Positions 50,178 to 58,413 of a DNA stretch of 64,000 nt are shown here, in pieces. Location: contig NZ_CP100416.1 of the NCBI RefSeq assembly GCF_026017845.1, forward strand, positions 6,804,326 through 6,868,325, in the 5' to 3' direction. Made by a program: the position numbers and the translations under genes. The notes beneath the pieces are model-generated. The model saw only the letters and a program-made list of their open reading frames with translations. It ran no database searches and was not told the origin of the DNA. Position 1 is the first letter of the stretch. The number at the start of each line of letters is the position of its first letter. Source of the DNA: Amycolatopsis mediterranei (lineage in GTDB: Bacteria > Actinomycetota > Actinomycetes > Mycobacteriales > Pseudonocardiaceae).

Positions 50178-50558
50178 TCAGCAGGGCAGCCAGCGCATCT
50201 CGACCGGCTGGTAGGCGGCGATCGTCGCCAGGCGGTCCGGGAACACCCGCACCAGCTCGGCGAGCCCGGTGCGGCGGACCACCCGTTCGACGCCCGTGCC
50301 CGGCGAGGCGACCAGGCACCCCGGCAGGCCCCGGTCGCGGCAGCGCTCGATCGCCTCGAGCAGGCCGCGGACCCCGCGTTCGGAGAGGAAGTCCAGCCGG
50401 GCGAGGTCGATCACCAGCAGCCGGGGCCACGGCAGTCCGCAGAGAGCGGTCTCGAGCACCGACGCCCGGCGCAGCACCGTCGTGATGCCGGGCTCGCCAC
50501 ACATCTCGACGACCAGCACGCCGCCGGAGCGTTCCGAGGCGATGTCGTCGTTGCGCAT
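50178..50558 (-). CDS. STAS-domain protein with Glu at the phospho-site
   Basis: 126-residue SpoIIAA-like protein. The fold is clear (LLVIDLARLDFLSERGVRGLLEAIERC). The site that reads D-S-x-G in true antagonists reads S-E-R-G, so the phosphoacceptor Ser is replaced by Glu. It may be locked in a phospho-like, non-binding state or have a different partner. It is convergent with the dioxygenase gene and far from the other partner-switching genes. Confidence 0.78.
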   Translation of the reverse strand: MRNDDIASERSGGVLVVEMCGEPGITTVLRRASVLETALCGLPWPRLLVIDLARLDFLSERGVRGLLEAIERCRDRGLPGCLVASPGTGVERVVRRTGLAELVRVFPDRLATIAAYQPVEMRWLPC

Positions 50559-50697
50559 CGCGCCTCCCGGGAGTCATCCCGTCCCGGGACCATCGTCCCA
50601 CGTCACGTCAGGCTTCCGTAATACCCGCGTGGAATCATCGCGGGTCCGGGGCAGTTGTAACGGGCGGTAGCACCGCACGAGGAGAAGGAGTGACGCC

Positions 50698-51213
50698 GTG
50701 ACCACGTCAACCGAAAGGGCCGTCCTGGCCGGCGGCTGCTTCTGGGGCATGCAGGAGCTGTTCCGCCGTCAGCCCGGGGTGATCTCGACCCGGGTCGGTT
50801 ACAGCGGCGGCGACGTCCAGAACGCCACTTACCGCAACCACGGCACGCACGCCGAGGCCATCGAGGTGATCTACGACCCCGCGCAGACCACGTTCCGCGA
50901 CCTGCTCGAGTTCTTCTTCCAGGTGCACGACCCCACGACGAAGGACCGCCAGGGCAACGACATCGGCCTGAGCTACCGCTCGGCGATCTTCTTCGAGAAC
51001 GACGAGCAGAAGCGGGTCGCCGAGGACACGATCGCCGACGTCGACGCGTCGGGGCTGTGGCCGGGCAAGGTCGTCACCGAAGTCAGCCCGGTGGGTGACT
51101 TCTGGGAGGCCGAGCCGGAGCACCAGGACTACCTGCAGCGCATCCCGAACGGGTACACGTGCCACTTCGTGCGCCCGGGCTGGAAGCTCCCGAAGCGCGA
51201 GAAGACCGCCTGA
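50698..51213 (+). CDS. msrA: Peptide-methionine (S)-S-oxide reductase
   Basis: Repairs oxidised methionine in proteins. 171 residues with the GGCFWGMQE active-site motif (catalytic Cys at residue 14), RVGYSGGDVQNATYRNHGTHAEA, and FQVHDPTTKDRQGND. The length is normal. There are no resolving Cys residues at the extreme C-terminus, though a Cys lies in NGYTCHFVRP. GTG 50698 follows GGAGAAGGAG. It stands alone and is closed by a strong hairpin. Confidence 0.95.
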   Translation: MTTSTERAVLAGGCFWGMQELFRRQPGVISTRVGYSGGDVQNATYRNHGTHAEAIEVIYDPAQTTFRDLLEFFFQVHDPTTKDRQGNDIGLSYRSAIFFENDEQKRVAEDTIADVDASGLWPGKVVTEVSPVGDFWEAEPEHQDYLQRIPNGYTCHFVRPGWKLPKREKTA

Positions 51214-51224
51214 CACCAGTACCA

Positions 51225-51262
51225 CCGAAGGCCCCTTCGCCGATTGGCGAAGGGGCCTTCGG
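51225..51262 (+). terminator. Hairpin terminator of msrA
   Basis: A perfect 17-bp stem with GATT loop (CCGAAGGCCCCTTCGCC and its complement) starts 11 bp after the msrA stop. No T-tract is present. Confidence 0.85.
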
Positions 51263-51570
51263 CGTTTGGACGCAGTGCCATCCGGGACTCCGCCACCCGG
51301 CCCCCGATGCAGCGGTGAAGATCGCCCGAACGGCGGTGATCTCCATTCAGTCCTCAGTGGACACTCGTCGCCCAAGATCCCAATCGTGTCGAATGTCCCA
51401 TTTGCGATGTATTGCTACTCGCCGATAAGACTCCTACGTTCGTCGCTTGTTCACGGGGCTTTCACACCGGATGCTGATTTCCGCTAAGCCGCACCATTTT
51501 TCCCCGTCGTCCCCGTTCTCGGCCCGGCTCGACCCCGGGCCGGTTCGCCCTGCCCGGAGGAGCTCCCCCG
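51263..51570 (+). promoter_or_regulatory. Upstream region and putative promoter of the metalloprotease gene
   Basis: No gene seen. TTGCGA (51402-51407) and TAAGAC (51426-51431), 18 bp apart, form a SigA-like promoter candidate giving a leader of about 130 nt. CGGAGGAG before ATG 51571 is a strong RBS. Confidence 0.35.
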
Positions 51571-53847
51571 ATGCACCTGAGACGTCCATTGGTCTTGGCC
51601 GCCAGCGGCGCGCTGATCGCCGCGGTGTGCACGACCACCACCGCCCAGGCCCAGCCCGCCACCCCGAACGCCGTCCCGGACGCCCAGACCCTGGCCGTGT
51701 CGGCGGCGGCCGGGCTCGTAGCGAGCCGTCCCGCCGCGCTGCACGCGAGTGCGGACGACGTTTTCCTGGCCCAGAAAGCGATTTCCGCGACCAACGGCCT
51801 GAAGTACATCCCCTACGAGCGCAGCTACAAGGGCCTGCCCGTGGTGGGCGGCGACTTCGTGGTGGCGACCGACTCGACGGGCCAGGTGCTCGGCACCTCC
51901 GTCGCCCAGGACCAGACGATCGACCTCGCCACGAACACGGCGAAAGTCTCGCAGGCCGCGGCCGAGGCGACCGCGCGGCAGCAGCTGTCCGCGGTGGACA
52001 GCGTGAGCCCCGCGCAGCAGGTCGTCTTCGCGCTCGGTTCCCCGACCCTGGCGTGGAAGAGCACCGTCGTCGGCCGCGACGCCGAGGGCCCGAGCCGGCT
52101 CGACGTCATCGTCGACGCCACCACCGGCAAGGTGCTCAAGACCCAGGAGCACGTCCTCAACGGTGACGGCACCAGCGCGTGGAACGGGCCGAACCCGGTG
52201 CACCTCGACACCACGCACTCGGGCAGCACGTACTCGCTGAAGGACCCGACCATCACCAACACGTCCTGCCAGGACGCGGCCAACAACACGACCTTCAGCG
52301 GACCGGACGACCTCTGGGGCAACGGCACCGCGAGCAACCGCGAAACCGGTTGCGTCGACGCGCTGTTCGCCGCGCAGACCGAGAACAAGATGCTCTCGCA
52401 GTGGCTGGGGCGCAACAGCTTCGACGGCAACGGCGGCGGCTGGCCGATCCGCGTCGGCCTGAACGACCAGAACGCCTACTACGACGGCAGCCAGGTCCAG
52501 ATCGGCAAGAACACCGCCGGCGGCTGGATCGGCTCGATCGACGTCGTCGCGCACGAGCACGGCCACGGCATCGACGACCACACCCCCGGCGGCATCTCGG
52601 GTTCGGGCACCCAGGAGTTCGTCGCGGACGTCTTCGGCGCCTCGACCGAGTGGTTCGCGAACGAGCCCGCTCCCTACGACCAGCCGGACTTCCTCGTCGG
52701 CGAGCAGGTGAACCTGGTCGGCTCCGGCCCGATCCGCAACATGTACAACCCGTCGGCGCTGGGCGACAAGAACTGCTACGACAGCAGCGTTCCCAACGGT
52801 GAGGTGCACGCGGCCGCCGGCCCCGGCAACCACTGGTTCTACCTGCTGGCCGAGGGCACGAACCCGACCAACGGCCAGCCGACCAGCACCACGTGCAACA
52901 GCTCGACGGTCACCGGCCTCGGTGTGCAGACCGCGGTGAAGATCTTCTACAACGCGATGCTGCTCAAGACCTCCGGCAGCTCGTACCTGAAGTACCGCAC
53001 CTGGACGCTGACCGCGGCGAAGAACCTGTTCCCGGGCAGCTGCACCGAGTTCAACACCGTCAAGGCGGCGTGGGACGCGATCTCCGTCCCGGCGCAGTCG
53101 GCCGACCCGACCTGCTCGGCGACCGGCACGGTCACCGTGTCCAACCCGGGCAACCAGTCGACCGTCACCGGCACCGCGGTGAACCTGCCGCTGTCGGCCT
53201 CGGGCGGCACCGCGCCGTACTCCTGGACCGCCACCGGCCTGCCGGCCGGCCTGTCGATCAACGCCTCCACCGGCGTCATCTCGGGCACCGCGACCACCGC
53301 GGGCACCTCGAGCGTCACGGTGACGGCGAAGGACGCGGCCAACAAGACCGGCACGGCGTCGTTCAGCTGGACCGTCGGCACCACCACCGGCTGCTCCGGC
53401 CAGAAGATCGTCAACGGCGGCTTCGAATCCGGTAGCGGCAGCTGGACCGGCACCACCGGCTCCATCGGCCAGTGGGCCTCGCAGGGTCAGGCCGCGCACG
53501 GCGGCACCTACTCGTCCTGGCTCGACGGCTACGGCTCCACCACCACCGAGTCGATCGCGCAGTCGGTGAGCGTCCCGGCGGGCTGCCACGCCAGCCTGAC
53601 GTTCTACCTGCACATCGACACCGCGGAGACGACCACCTCCACCGCCTACGACAAGCTGACCGTGACCAACGGCAGCACGACGCTGGGCAGCTACTCCAAC
53701 CTGAACAAGGCGTCCGGGTACGCGCTCAAGACCATCGACGTCTCGTCGGCGGCCGGCGGCACCCTCGCGCTGAAGTTCACCGGCACCGAAGACAGCTCGC
53801 TGCAGACCTCGTTCGTCATCGACGACGTGGCCGTCACCCTGAGCTGA
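51571..53847 (+). CDS. Secreted M4-family (thermolysin-like) metalloprotease with Ig-like and C-terminal jelly-roll domains
   Basis: 758-residue exported neutral protease. Signal peptide about 1-27; FTP/PepSY-type propeptide about 45-190 (YKGLPVVGGDFVV); catalytic domain about 200-515 with VVAHEHGHGI (HExxH near 327-331), third zinc ligand Glu in GTQEFVADVFGAS and His in GPGNHWFY; Ig-like (He_PIG) domain about 520-605 (GLPAGLSINASTGVISGTAT); a C-terminal beta domain about 610-758 resembling proprotein-convertase-P or carbohydrate-binding jelly-rolls (NGGFESGSGSW). The propeptide is an intramolecular inhibitor removed on activation, as known for the family. Confidence 0.9.
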   Translation: MHLRRPLVLAASGALIAAVCTTTTAQAQPATPNAVPDAQTLAVSAAAGLVASRPAALHASADDVFLAQKAISATNGLKYIPYERSYKGLPVVGGDFVVATDSTGQVLGTSVAQDQTIDLATNTAKVSQAAAEATARQQLSAVDSVSPAQQVVFALGSPTLAWKSTVVGRDAEGPSRLDVIVDATTGKVLKTQEHVLNGDGTSAWNGPNPVHLDTTHSGSTYSLKDPTITNTSCQDAANNTTFSGPDDLWGNGTASNRETGCVDALFAAQTENKMLSQWLGRNSFDGNGGGWPIRVGLNDQNAYYDGSQVQIGKNTAGGWIGSIDVVAHEHGHGIDDHTPGGISGSGTQEFVADVFGASTEWFANEPAPYDQPDFLVGEQVNLVGSGPIRNMYNPSALGDKNCYDSSVPNGEVHAAAGPGNHWFYLLAEGTNPTNGQPTSTTCNSSTVTGLGVQTAVKIFYNAMLLKTSGSSYLKYRTWTLTAAKNLFPGSCTEFNTVKAAWDAISVPAQSADPTCSATGTVTVSNPGNQSTVTGTAVNLPLSASGGTAPYSWTATGLPAGLSINASTGVISGTATTAGTSSVTVTAKDAANKTGTASFSWTVGTTTGCSGQKIVNGGFESGSGSWTGTTGSIGQWASQGQAAHGGTYSSWLDGYGSTTTESIAQSVSVPAGCHASLTFYLHIDTAETTTSTAYDKLTVTNGSTTLGSYSNLNKASGYALKTIDVSSAAGGTLALKFTGTEDSSLQTSFVIDDVAVTLS

Positions 53848-53864
53848 ACAACTGAACCGTAGGA

Positions 53865-53894
53865 GCGGGGAGGCCGGGATTCCGGCCTCCCCGC
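53865..53894 (+). terminator. Hairpin terminator of the metalloprotease gene
   Basis: A perfect 13-bp stem (GCGGGGAGGCCGG / CCGGCCTCCCCGC) with GATT loop starts 18 bp after the stop. It is built like the msrA terminator. Confidence 0.82.
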
Positions 53895-53923
53895 TTCCGC
53901 GTTTCCAGGAGCAGAATCGGCGG

Positions 53924-54433
53924 ATGGACACCGAAGAACTGCGGGCGACCCAGGCGCCGCTGAAGGACAAGTACCGCGAGGACCCGGAAAGCGCGCTGAT
54001 CACGCTGCACGCCGACGCCGAGCTGGCCGGCCTCGGCATCTCGTGCAAGGTCGAAACCGGCCGCGCGGTCGTGGAGGCCGGCCTGCACCCGGCCACGGGC
54101 GGCGACGGCACCCTCGCCTGTTCGGGTGACATGCTGCTCGAAGCGCTCGTCGCGTGCGCGGGGGTGACTCTGCGGGCCGTCGCGACGTCGCTGGGCCTGA
54201 CCGTCCGGGGCGGGCGCGTGCGGGCCGAAGGCGACCTCGACTTCCGCGGCACCCTCGCCGTGGCGAAGGACGCTCCGGTGGGCTTCCGCGCTATCCGGCT
54301 GGCGTTCGACCTCGACACCGACGCGAGCGAGGACCAGCTGGCGACGCTCAAGAAGCTGACCGAGCGCTACTGCGTCGTGTTCCAGTCGCTGCGGACGCCC
54401 CCGGAGTTCGCCGTCACGCTTTCGGCAGGCTGA
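53924..54433 (+). CDS. OsmC-family protein
   Basis: 169-residue protein of the OsmC/Ohr fold. It has the two family Cys: one in LEALVACAGVTL (near 76) and one in LTERYCVVFQSLR (near 147), which in Ohr/OsmC form the peroxidatic pair. The N-terminal part is of the YhfA-like type. A role in organic-peroxide detoxification is likely but unproven. It may be linked with the nearby msrA in oxidative defence. Confidence 0.82.
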   Translation: MDTEELRATQAPLKDKYREDPESALITLHADAELAGLGISCKVETGRAVVEAGLHPATGGDGTLACSGDMLLEALVACAGVTLRAVATSLGLTVRGGRVRAEGDLDFRGTLAVAKDAPVGFRAIRLAFDLDTDASEDQLATLKKLTERYCVVFQSLRTPPEFAVTLSAG

Positions 54434-54512
54434 GCCGTCTCAGGGAGAAACCCCGAGGACAAACCGGGCAGGGTGGCCTAGCTTGTCGGGGTCACCTGAA
54501 GGGGGAGCCGCC

Positions 54513-55490
54513 ATGCCACAGCCGGAACCGGACCCAGCCGTCCGGGTACGCGGGCTCGTGAAAACCTACGGTTCGACGCGCGCGCTCGACGGCGTCGACC
54601 TCGACATCCCGGCCGGGCAGGTGCTCGGCCTGCTCGGCCCGAACGGCGCCGGGAAGACCACCACCGTGCGCATCCTGACCACGCTGCTGCGCCCCGACTC
54701 GGGGTCGGCGCACGTGGCCGGGTACGACGTGCTGGCCGAGCCGGACGAGGTGCGGCAGCGGATCGGGCTGTCCGGCCAGTACGCCGCCGTCGACGAGAAC
54801 CTCACCGGGTTCGAGAACCTCTACATGGTCGGGCGGCTCTACGGCCGCAAGAAGGCCGCGGCCCGCTCCCGCGCCCGGGAGCTGCTCACGCGGTTCCGGC
54901 TCGAGGAGGCCGCCGACCGGCCGGCGAAGGGCTATTCCGGGGGCATGCGGCGGCGTCTCGACCTGGCCGGCGCGCTGATCGCCGAGCCCACCGTCGTGGT
55001 GCTGGACGAGCCCACCACCGGCCTCGACCCGGGCGGGCGGCTCGACACCTGGGAGGTCATCAAGGAGCTCGTCGCCGACGGCACGACCGTGCTGCTGACC
55101 ACGCAGTACCTCGAAGAGGCCGACCAGCTCGCCGACTCGATCGTGGTGATCGACCACGGCCGGGTGATCGCCCGCGGCACGGCGGACGAACTGAAGGCGC
55201 AGACCGGCGGCGAACGCCTGGAGCTGGTCGTCGCCTCGGCCGCGGACCTGCCGAAGACCCTGGATGTGCTGCGCGAGGTGGGCACCGGCGAGCCGGCCGG
55301 CGACGCCCACACGCGGCGCGCCGAAATCCTGGTCGACACCGGGCCGAAAGCGCTGATCGAGGCCTTGCGGCGGCTCGATTCCCAAGGCATCACCGTCCAG
55401 GACGTCGGCCTGCACCGGCCGACGCTGGACGACGTCTTCCTGTCCCTGACCGGCCACGGCGCCTCGTCGACCGAAGGGGTCTCGAAATGA
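54513..55490 (+). CDS. ABC transporter ATP-binding protein, DrrA type
   Basis: 325-residue ATPase of the daunorubicin-resistance (DrrA) subfamily that powers drug or lipid export. Walker A GPNGAGKTTT (near 43), signature YSGGMRRRLDLA, Walker B VVVLDEPTTGLD, switch His replaced by Gln in LLTTQYLEEADQ, which is common in DrrA proteins. The C-terminal 90 residues are the usual DrrA extension. GGGGGAG lies before ATG 54513. Its stop overlaps the permease ATG. Confidence 0.92.
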   Translation: MPQPEPDPAVRVRGLVKTYGSTRALDGVDLDIPAGQVLGLLGPNGAGKTTTVRILTTLLRPDSGSAHVAGYDVLAEPDEVRQRIGLSGQYAAVDENLTGFENLYMVGRLYGRKKAAARSRARELLTRFRLEEAADRPAKGYSGGMRRRLDLAGALIAEPTVVVLDEPTTGLDPGGRLDTWEVIKELVADGTTVLLTTQYLEEADQLADSIVVIDHGRVIARGTADELKAQTGGERLELVVASAADLPKTLDVLREVGTGEPAGDAHTRRAEILVDTGPKALIEALRRLDSQGITVQDVGLHRPTLDDVFLSLTGHGASSTEGVSK

Positions 55491-56290
55491 ACGCGTTCGC
55501 GAAGGGCATCTCCGACGGCGGCATCGTCACGTGGCGCAACCTGATGAACGTCCGCCGCAACCCCGACTGGCTGATGGCGGCGACGCTGCAGCCGATCATG
55601 TTCGTGCTGCTGTTCGCCTACGTCTTCGGCAACGCGATCGGCGGCGAAGCGGGCGGCGCCGCGTACCGCGAGTTCCTGATCGCCGGGATCTTCGCCCAGA
55701 CGGTGGCGTTCAACTCGGCGTTCACGGTGATCGGGTTCGCGAACGACCTGCAGAAGGGCATCATCGACCGGTTCCGCTCGCTGCCGATGTCCCGCATCGC
55801 GGTGGTCCTCGGCCGCACGACGTCGGACCTGGTCGTGAGCGTGGTGGCGCTGATCGTGATGTCGCTGTGCGGGCTGCTGGTCGGCTGGCGCATCCGCGGC
55901 AGCTTCTGGGACGCGCTGCTCGGCTACCTGGTGATGCTGATGTTCGCGTGGGCCCTGTCCTGGGTCGGCGCCCTGATCGGCCTGGCGGCGCGCAGTGTGG
56001 AGGTGGCGCAGAGCGCCGGGCTGATCTGGATGTTCCCGCTGAGCTTCATCTCCTCGGCGTTCGTCCCGACGGACACGCTCCCCCCGTTCCTGAAGGCGAT
56101 CGCGGAGTGGAACCCGTTCACGGCGGTGATCAACGCGACGCGGGACCTGTTCGGAAACCGCTTCGGCGTCCCGCCGACAGGCTGGCCGGCGGAGAACGCG
56201 GCGCTGTACGCGATCCTGTGCTGCTTGGCGATCATCGCGATCTTCGCCCCCCTGGCGACGGCGCGGTACCGCCGCGTGGCGAGCAAGTAG
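55487..56290 (+). CDS. ABC-2 type permease, DrrB type
   Basis: 267-residue membrane partner of the preceding ATPase. It has six predicted membrane segments and the typical WRNLMNVRRNPDWLMAATLQPIMFVLLFAYVFGNAI start, as in DrrB, and the FSSAFVPT-like SSAFVPTDTLPPFLKAIAEWNPF motif near residue 190. ATG 55487 overlaps the ATPase stop (ATGA). The exported compound is unknown. Confidence 0.92.
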   Translation: MNAFAKGISDGGIVTWRNLMNVRRNPDWLMAATLQPIMFVLLFAYVFGNAIGGEAGGAAYREFLIAGIFAQTVAFNSAFTVIGFANDLQKGIIDRFRSLPMSRIAVVLGRTTSDLVVSVVALIVMSLCGLLVGWRIRGSFWDALLGYLVMLMFAWALSWVGALIGLAARSVEVAQSAGLIWMFPLSFISSAFVPTDTLPPFLKAIAEWNPFTAVINATRDLFGNRFGVPPTGWPAENAALYAILCCLAIIAIFAPLATARYRRVASK

Positions 56291-56294
56291 GACC

Positions 56295-56327
56295 GTCCGA
56301 AGAGGACTAGATCAGTCCTCTTCGGAC
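56295..56327. terminator. Bidirectional terminator between convergent genes
   Basis: A perfect 14-bp stem (GTCCGAAGAGGACT / AGTCCTCTTCGGAC) with a 5-nt loop begins 5 bp after the permease stop. It extends into the last codons of the opposing nitroreductase-like gene. Confidence 0.75.
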
Positions 56328-56737
56328 AGTTCCACGATCGGGATCACCCGCCTGGCCTGCCGGGCCTTCGCCTGGTGATCCGCCAGGAACGGGTACTCCT
56401 TCTCCAGCTCCGTCCACGTCCGCACGTAATCCGCGCCCAGCAGCGGCAGCGCCTCCGCGTCGAAGGACCGGCCGTCCACCTCGACGCGCACCCGCGAGTC
56501 GGCCTCGAGGTTCAGGTACCAGTCCGGGTGGTGGGGCGCGCCGATGTTGGACGCCACCACCAGCCACCTCTCGCCGTCGCGGTGGACCATCATCGGAACC
56601 GTCCGCGGCTCGCCGGAAAGCCGGCCCGTCGTCGTCAGCAGCGCCAGGCGCTCGCGGTGCATGCCCTCGACCTCGCCGCCCGCGCGGAACTGCTCGATCA
56701 CCCGGCGGTTGGTCTCCCGGATGTCCACGACGGTCAC
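56312..56737 (-). CDS. F420-dependent nitroreductase-like (DDN-type) protein
   Basis: 141-residue split-barrel flavin/deazaflavin reductase-like protein: LALLTTTGRLSGEPRTVPMM, WLVVASNIGAPHHPDWYLNLEAD and RVRVEVDGRSF are the classical DDN-family motifs that bind F420. GTG 56737 overlaps the stop of the upstream membrane-protein gene, so the two form an operon. The substrate is unknown; the ending VIPIVELSEED is typical. Confidence 0.87.
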   Translation of the reverse strand: MTVVDIRETNRRVIEQFRAGGEVEGMHRERLALLTTTGRLSGEPRTVPMMVHRDGERWLVVASNIGAPHHPDWYLNLEADSRVRVEVDGRSFDAEALPLLGADYVRTWTELEKEYPFLADHQAKARQARRVIPIVELSEED

Positions 56738-57306
56738 CGGTCGTAGTACCGGGTCGGCGGGTCCTGCTGGGTCCACTGCTGCCGGGTCGGCGGCGGCGGC
56801 GCGCCCTGCTGCCGGTTCGGCGGCGGCGCGCTCTGCTGCTGGGTGCGGCGCCGGTGCAGCGTCCGGGCGCTGGCCGCCATGCTGTTCACCACCGCGGCGA
56901 TGACCAGGCCGATCACCAGGTTGATCACCGCCGTGGCGATCTTCGCGCTCGGCGCCACCGTCAGGGTCAGCGGCAGCACCACCGCGATCAACGTGACGAG
57001 CACCATGATCCAGCCGAAGAACTGGGACGGCGCCGGCGTCGCCACGCTCAGCAGGTGCATCAGCCCGGTGGCGAGCAGGGCCACCGCGGCGGCGACCAGC
57101 GCGTACGTCGTGGTGCTCGCGTTGCCCCAGACGCCTTCGCCTTTTGGGGCGAGCACTTCGACCTCGAAGATCCCGCGTGCGATCAGCAGCCCGACGACCG
57201 CGAGCAGGGCCGCGACCACCGCCGTCGCCACGCCGCCCGCCCACAGGCGGCGCGCGTCGATGCCCGGGCGGACGTCCTGGGGCTGGTTCCCGTAGTAGTC
57301 GGCCAT
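56734..57306 (-). CDS. DUF6069-like membrane protein
   Basis: 190-residue protein with four predicted membrane spans (about 22-45, 68-90, 97-118, 125-147). The motif RRLWAGGVATAVVAALLAVVG followed by FEVEVLAP and the FFGWIMVLVT segment fits DUF6069 of actinobacteria (segments cited from memory). The last 45 residues are Gln/Pro/Arg-rich and cytoplasmic. It is the first gene of the two-gene operon with the F420-type protein and divergent from the SDR gene (104-bp gap). Confidence 0.78.
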   Translation of the reverse strand: MADYYGNQPQDVRPGIDARRLWAGGVATAVVAALLAVVGLLIARGIFEVEVLAPKGEGVWGNASTTTYALVAAAVALLATGLMHLLSVATPAPSQFFGWIMVLVTLIAVVLPLTLTVAPSAKIATAVINLVIGLVIAAVVNSMAASARTLHRRRTQQQSAPPPNRQQGAPPPPTRQQWTQQDPPTRYYDR

Positions 57307-57372
57307 CAGAGCCTTCCTGGGTCGGGTGTGCCTCTCCCGCCGATTGTCCCCCGTTTCGGCCCCGGCCGCGAT

Positions 57373-57403
57373 TTGCGCTGGAGTGCACTCCAGCTCGTAG
57401 CGT
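57373..57403 (+). promoter_or_regulatory. MerR-type promoter with palindrome in a 19-bp spacer
   Basis: -35 candidate TTGCGC (57373-57378) and -10 TAGCGT (57398-57403) are 19 bp apart. A perfect 16-bp palindrome CTGGAGTGCACTCCAG (57378-57393) lies between them. Overlong 19-bp spacers with a central dyad are the hallmark of MerR-family-activated promoters. The -10 ends 7 nt before ATG 57411, so the mRNA would be leaderless. The regulator is not in the window. Confidence 0.65.
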
Positions 57404-57410
57404 CGGATCC

Positions 57411-58376
57411 ATGACCACCGCACAGCACAAGATCGGTTCGGGCTTCGGCGCCACCACCACGGCCGCCGAAGCCGTCGCAGGCGTGGACCTCACCGGGAAA
57501 CTCGCCGTCGTCACCGGCGGGTACTCCGGGATCGGCCTCGAAACCACCCGCGCGCTGACCGGCGCCGGCGCCCACGTCGTCGTCCCGGCCCGCCGCCGCG
57601 AGACCGCCGAGGAAGCGCTCGCCGGCATCGAAGGCGTCGAGATCGACGAGCTGGACCTGGGCGACCTGGAGAGCGTCCGCGCGTTCGCCGAGCGCTTCCT
57701 GGCGACCGGACGGCGGATCGACCTCCTCATCGCCAACGCCGGCATCATGGCCTGCCCCGAGACCCGCGTCGGGCCGGGCTGGGAGGCCCAGTTCGCCACC
57801 AACCACCTCGGCCACTTCGCGCTGGTCAACCGGCTGTGGCCGGCGGTCGCCGAGGGCGCCCGCGTGGTCTCGCTGTCCTCGCGCGGCCACCACTACTCGC
57901 CGATCCGCTGGGACGACGTCCACTTCGAGACCGGTTACGAGAAGTGGCAGGCCTACGGGCAGGCCAAGACCGCGAACGTGCTCTTCGCCGTCCAGCTCGA
58001 CAGGCTGGGCGCCGAGAAGGACGTCCACGCGTTCGCGCTGCACCCCGGCGGCATCATGACACCGCTGCAGCGGCACCTGCCGCGGGCGGAAATGATCGAA
58101 CGCGGCTGGATCGACGAGGCCGGCAACTACCTGGTGCGGTTCAAGACCCCCGAGCAGGGCGCCGCGACCACGGTCTGGGCGGCGACCTCGCCGCAGCTGG
58201 CCGGGCTCGGCGGGCTGTACCTGGAGGACTGCGACGTCGCCGAGCTCGCGCCGGAGGGCGCCGAGGGCCTCGCCGAGTCCGGGGTCCGCCAGTACGCCGT
58301 CGACCGTGAGCAGGCCGCGCGCCTGTGGACGCTGTCGGCCCGGCTGACCGGCGTGGACGCGTTCGCGCAGGAGTGA
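57411..58376 (+). CDS. SDR-family oxidoreductase behind a MerR-type promoter
   Basis: 321-residue retinol-dehydrogenase-like SDR: TGGYSGIGLET (about 36-46), NAGIMACPE near 103, NHLGHFALV, Ser in VSLSSRG and YGQAKTANVLF as Tyr/Lys pair. A 28-residue N-terminal extension precedes the Rossmann fold. The promoter architecture implies induction by a MerR-type sensor, for example to a reactive or aromatic compound. That is inference from the promoter alone. Confidence 0.87.
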   Translation: MTTAQHKIGSGFGATTTAAEAVAGVDLTGKLAVVTGGYSGIGLETTRALTGAGAHVVVPARRRETAEEALAGIEGVEIDELDLGDLESVRAFAERFLATGRRIDLLIANAGIMACPETRVGPGWEAQFATNHLGHFALVNRLWPAVAEGARVVSLSSRGHHYSPIRWDDVHFETGYEKWQAYGQAKTANVLFAVQLDRLGAEKDVHAFALHPGGIMTPLQRHLPRAEMIERGWIDEAGNYLVRFKTPEQGAATTVWAATSPQLAGLGGLYLEDCDVAELAPEGAEGLAESGVRQYAVDREQAARLWTLSARLTGVDAFAQE

Positions 58377-58413
58377 TTGTCACGTCGGCGGGGCCTCGGA
58401 CGATACTCTCTTC

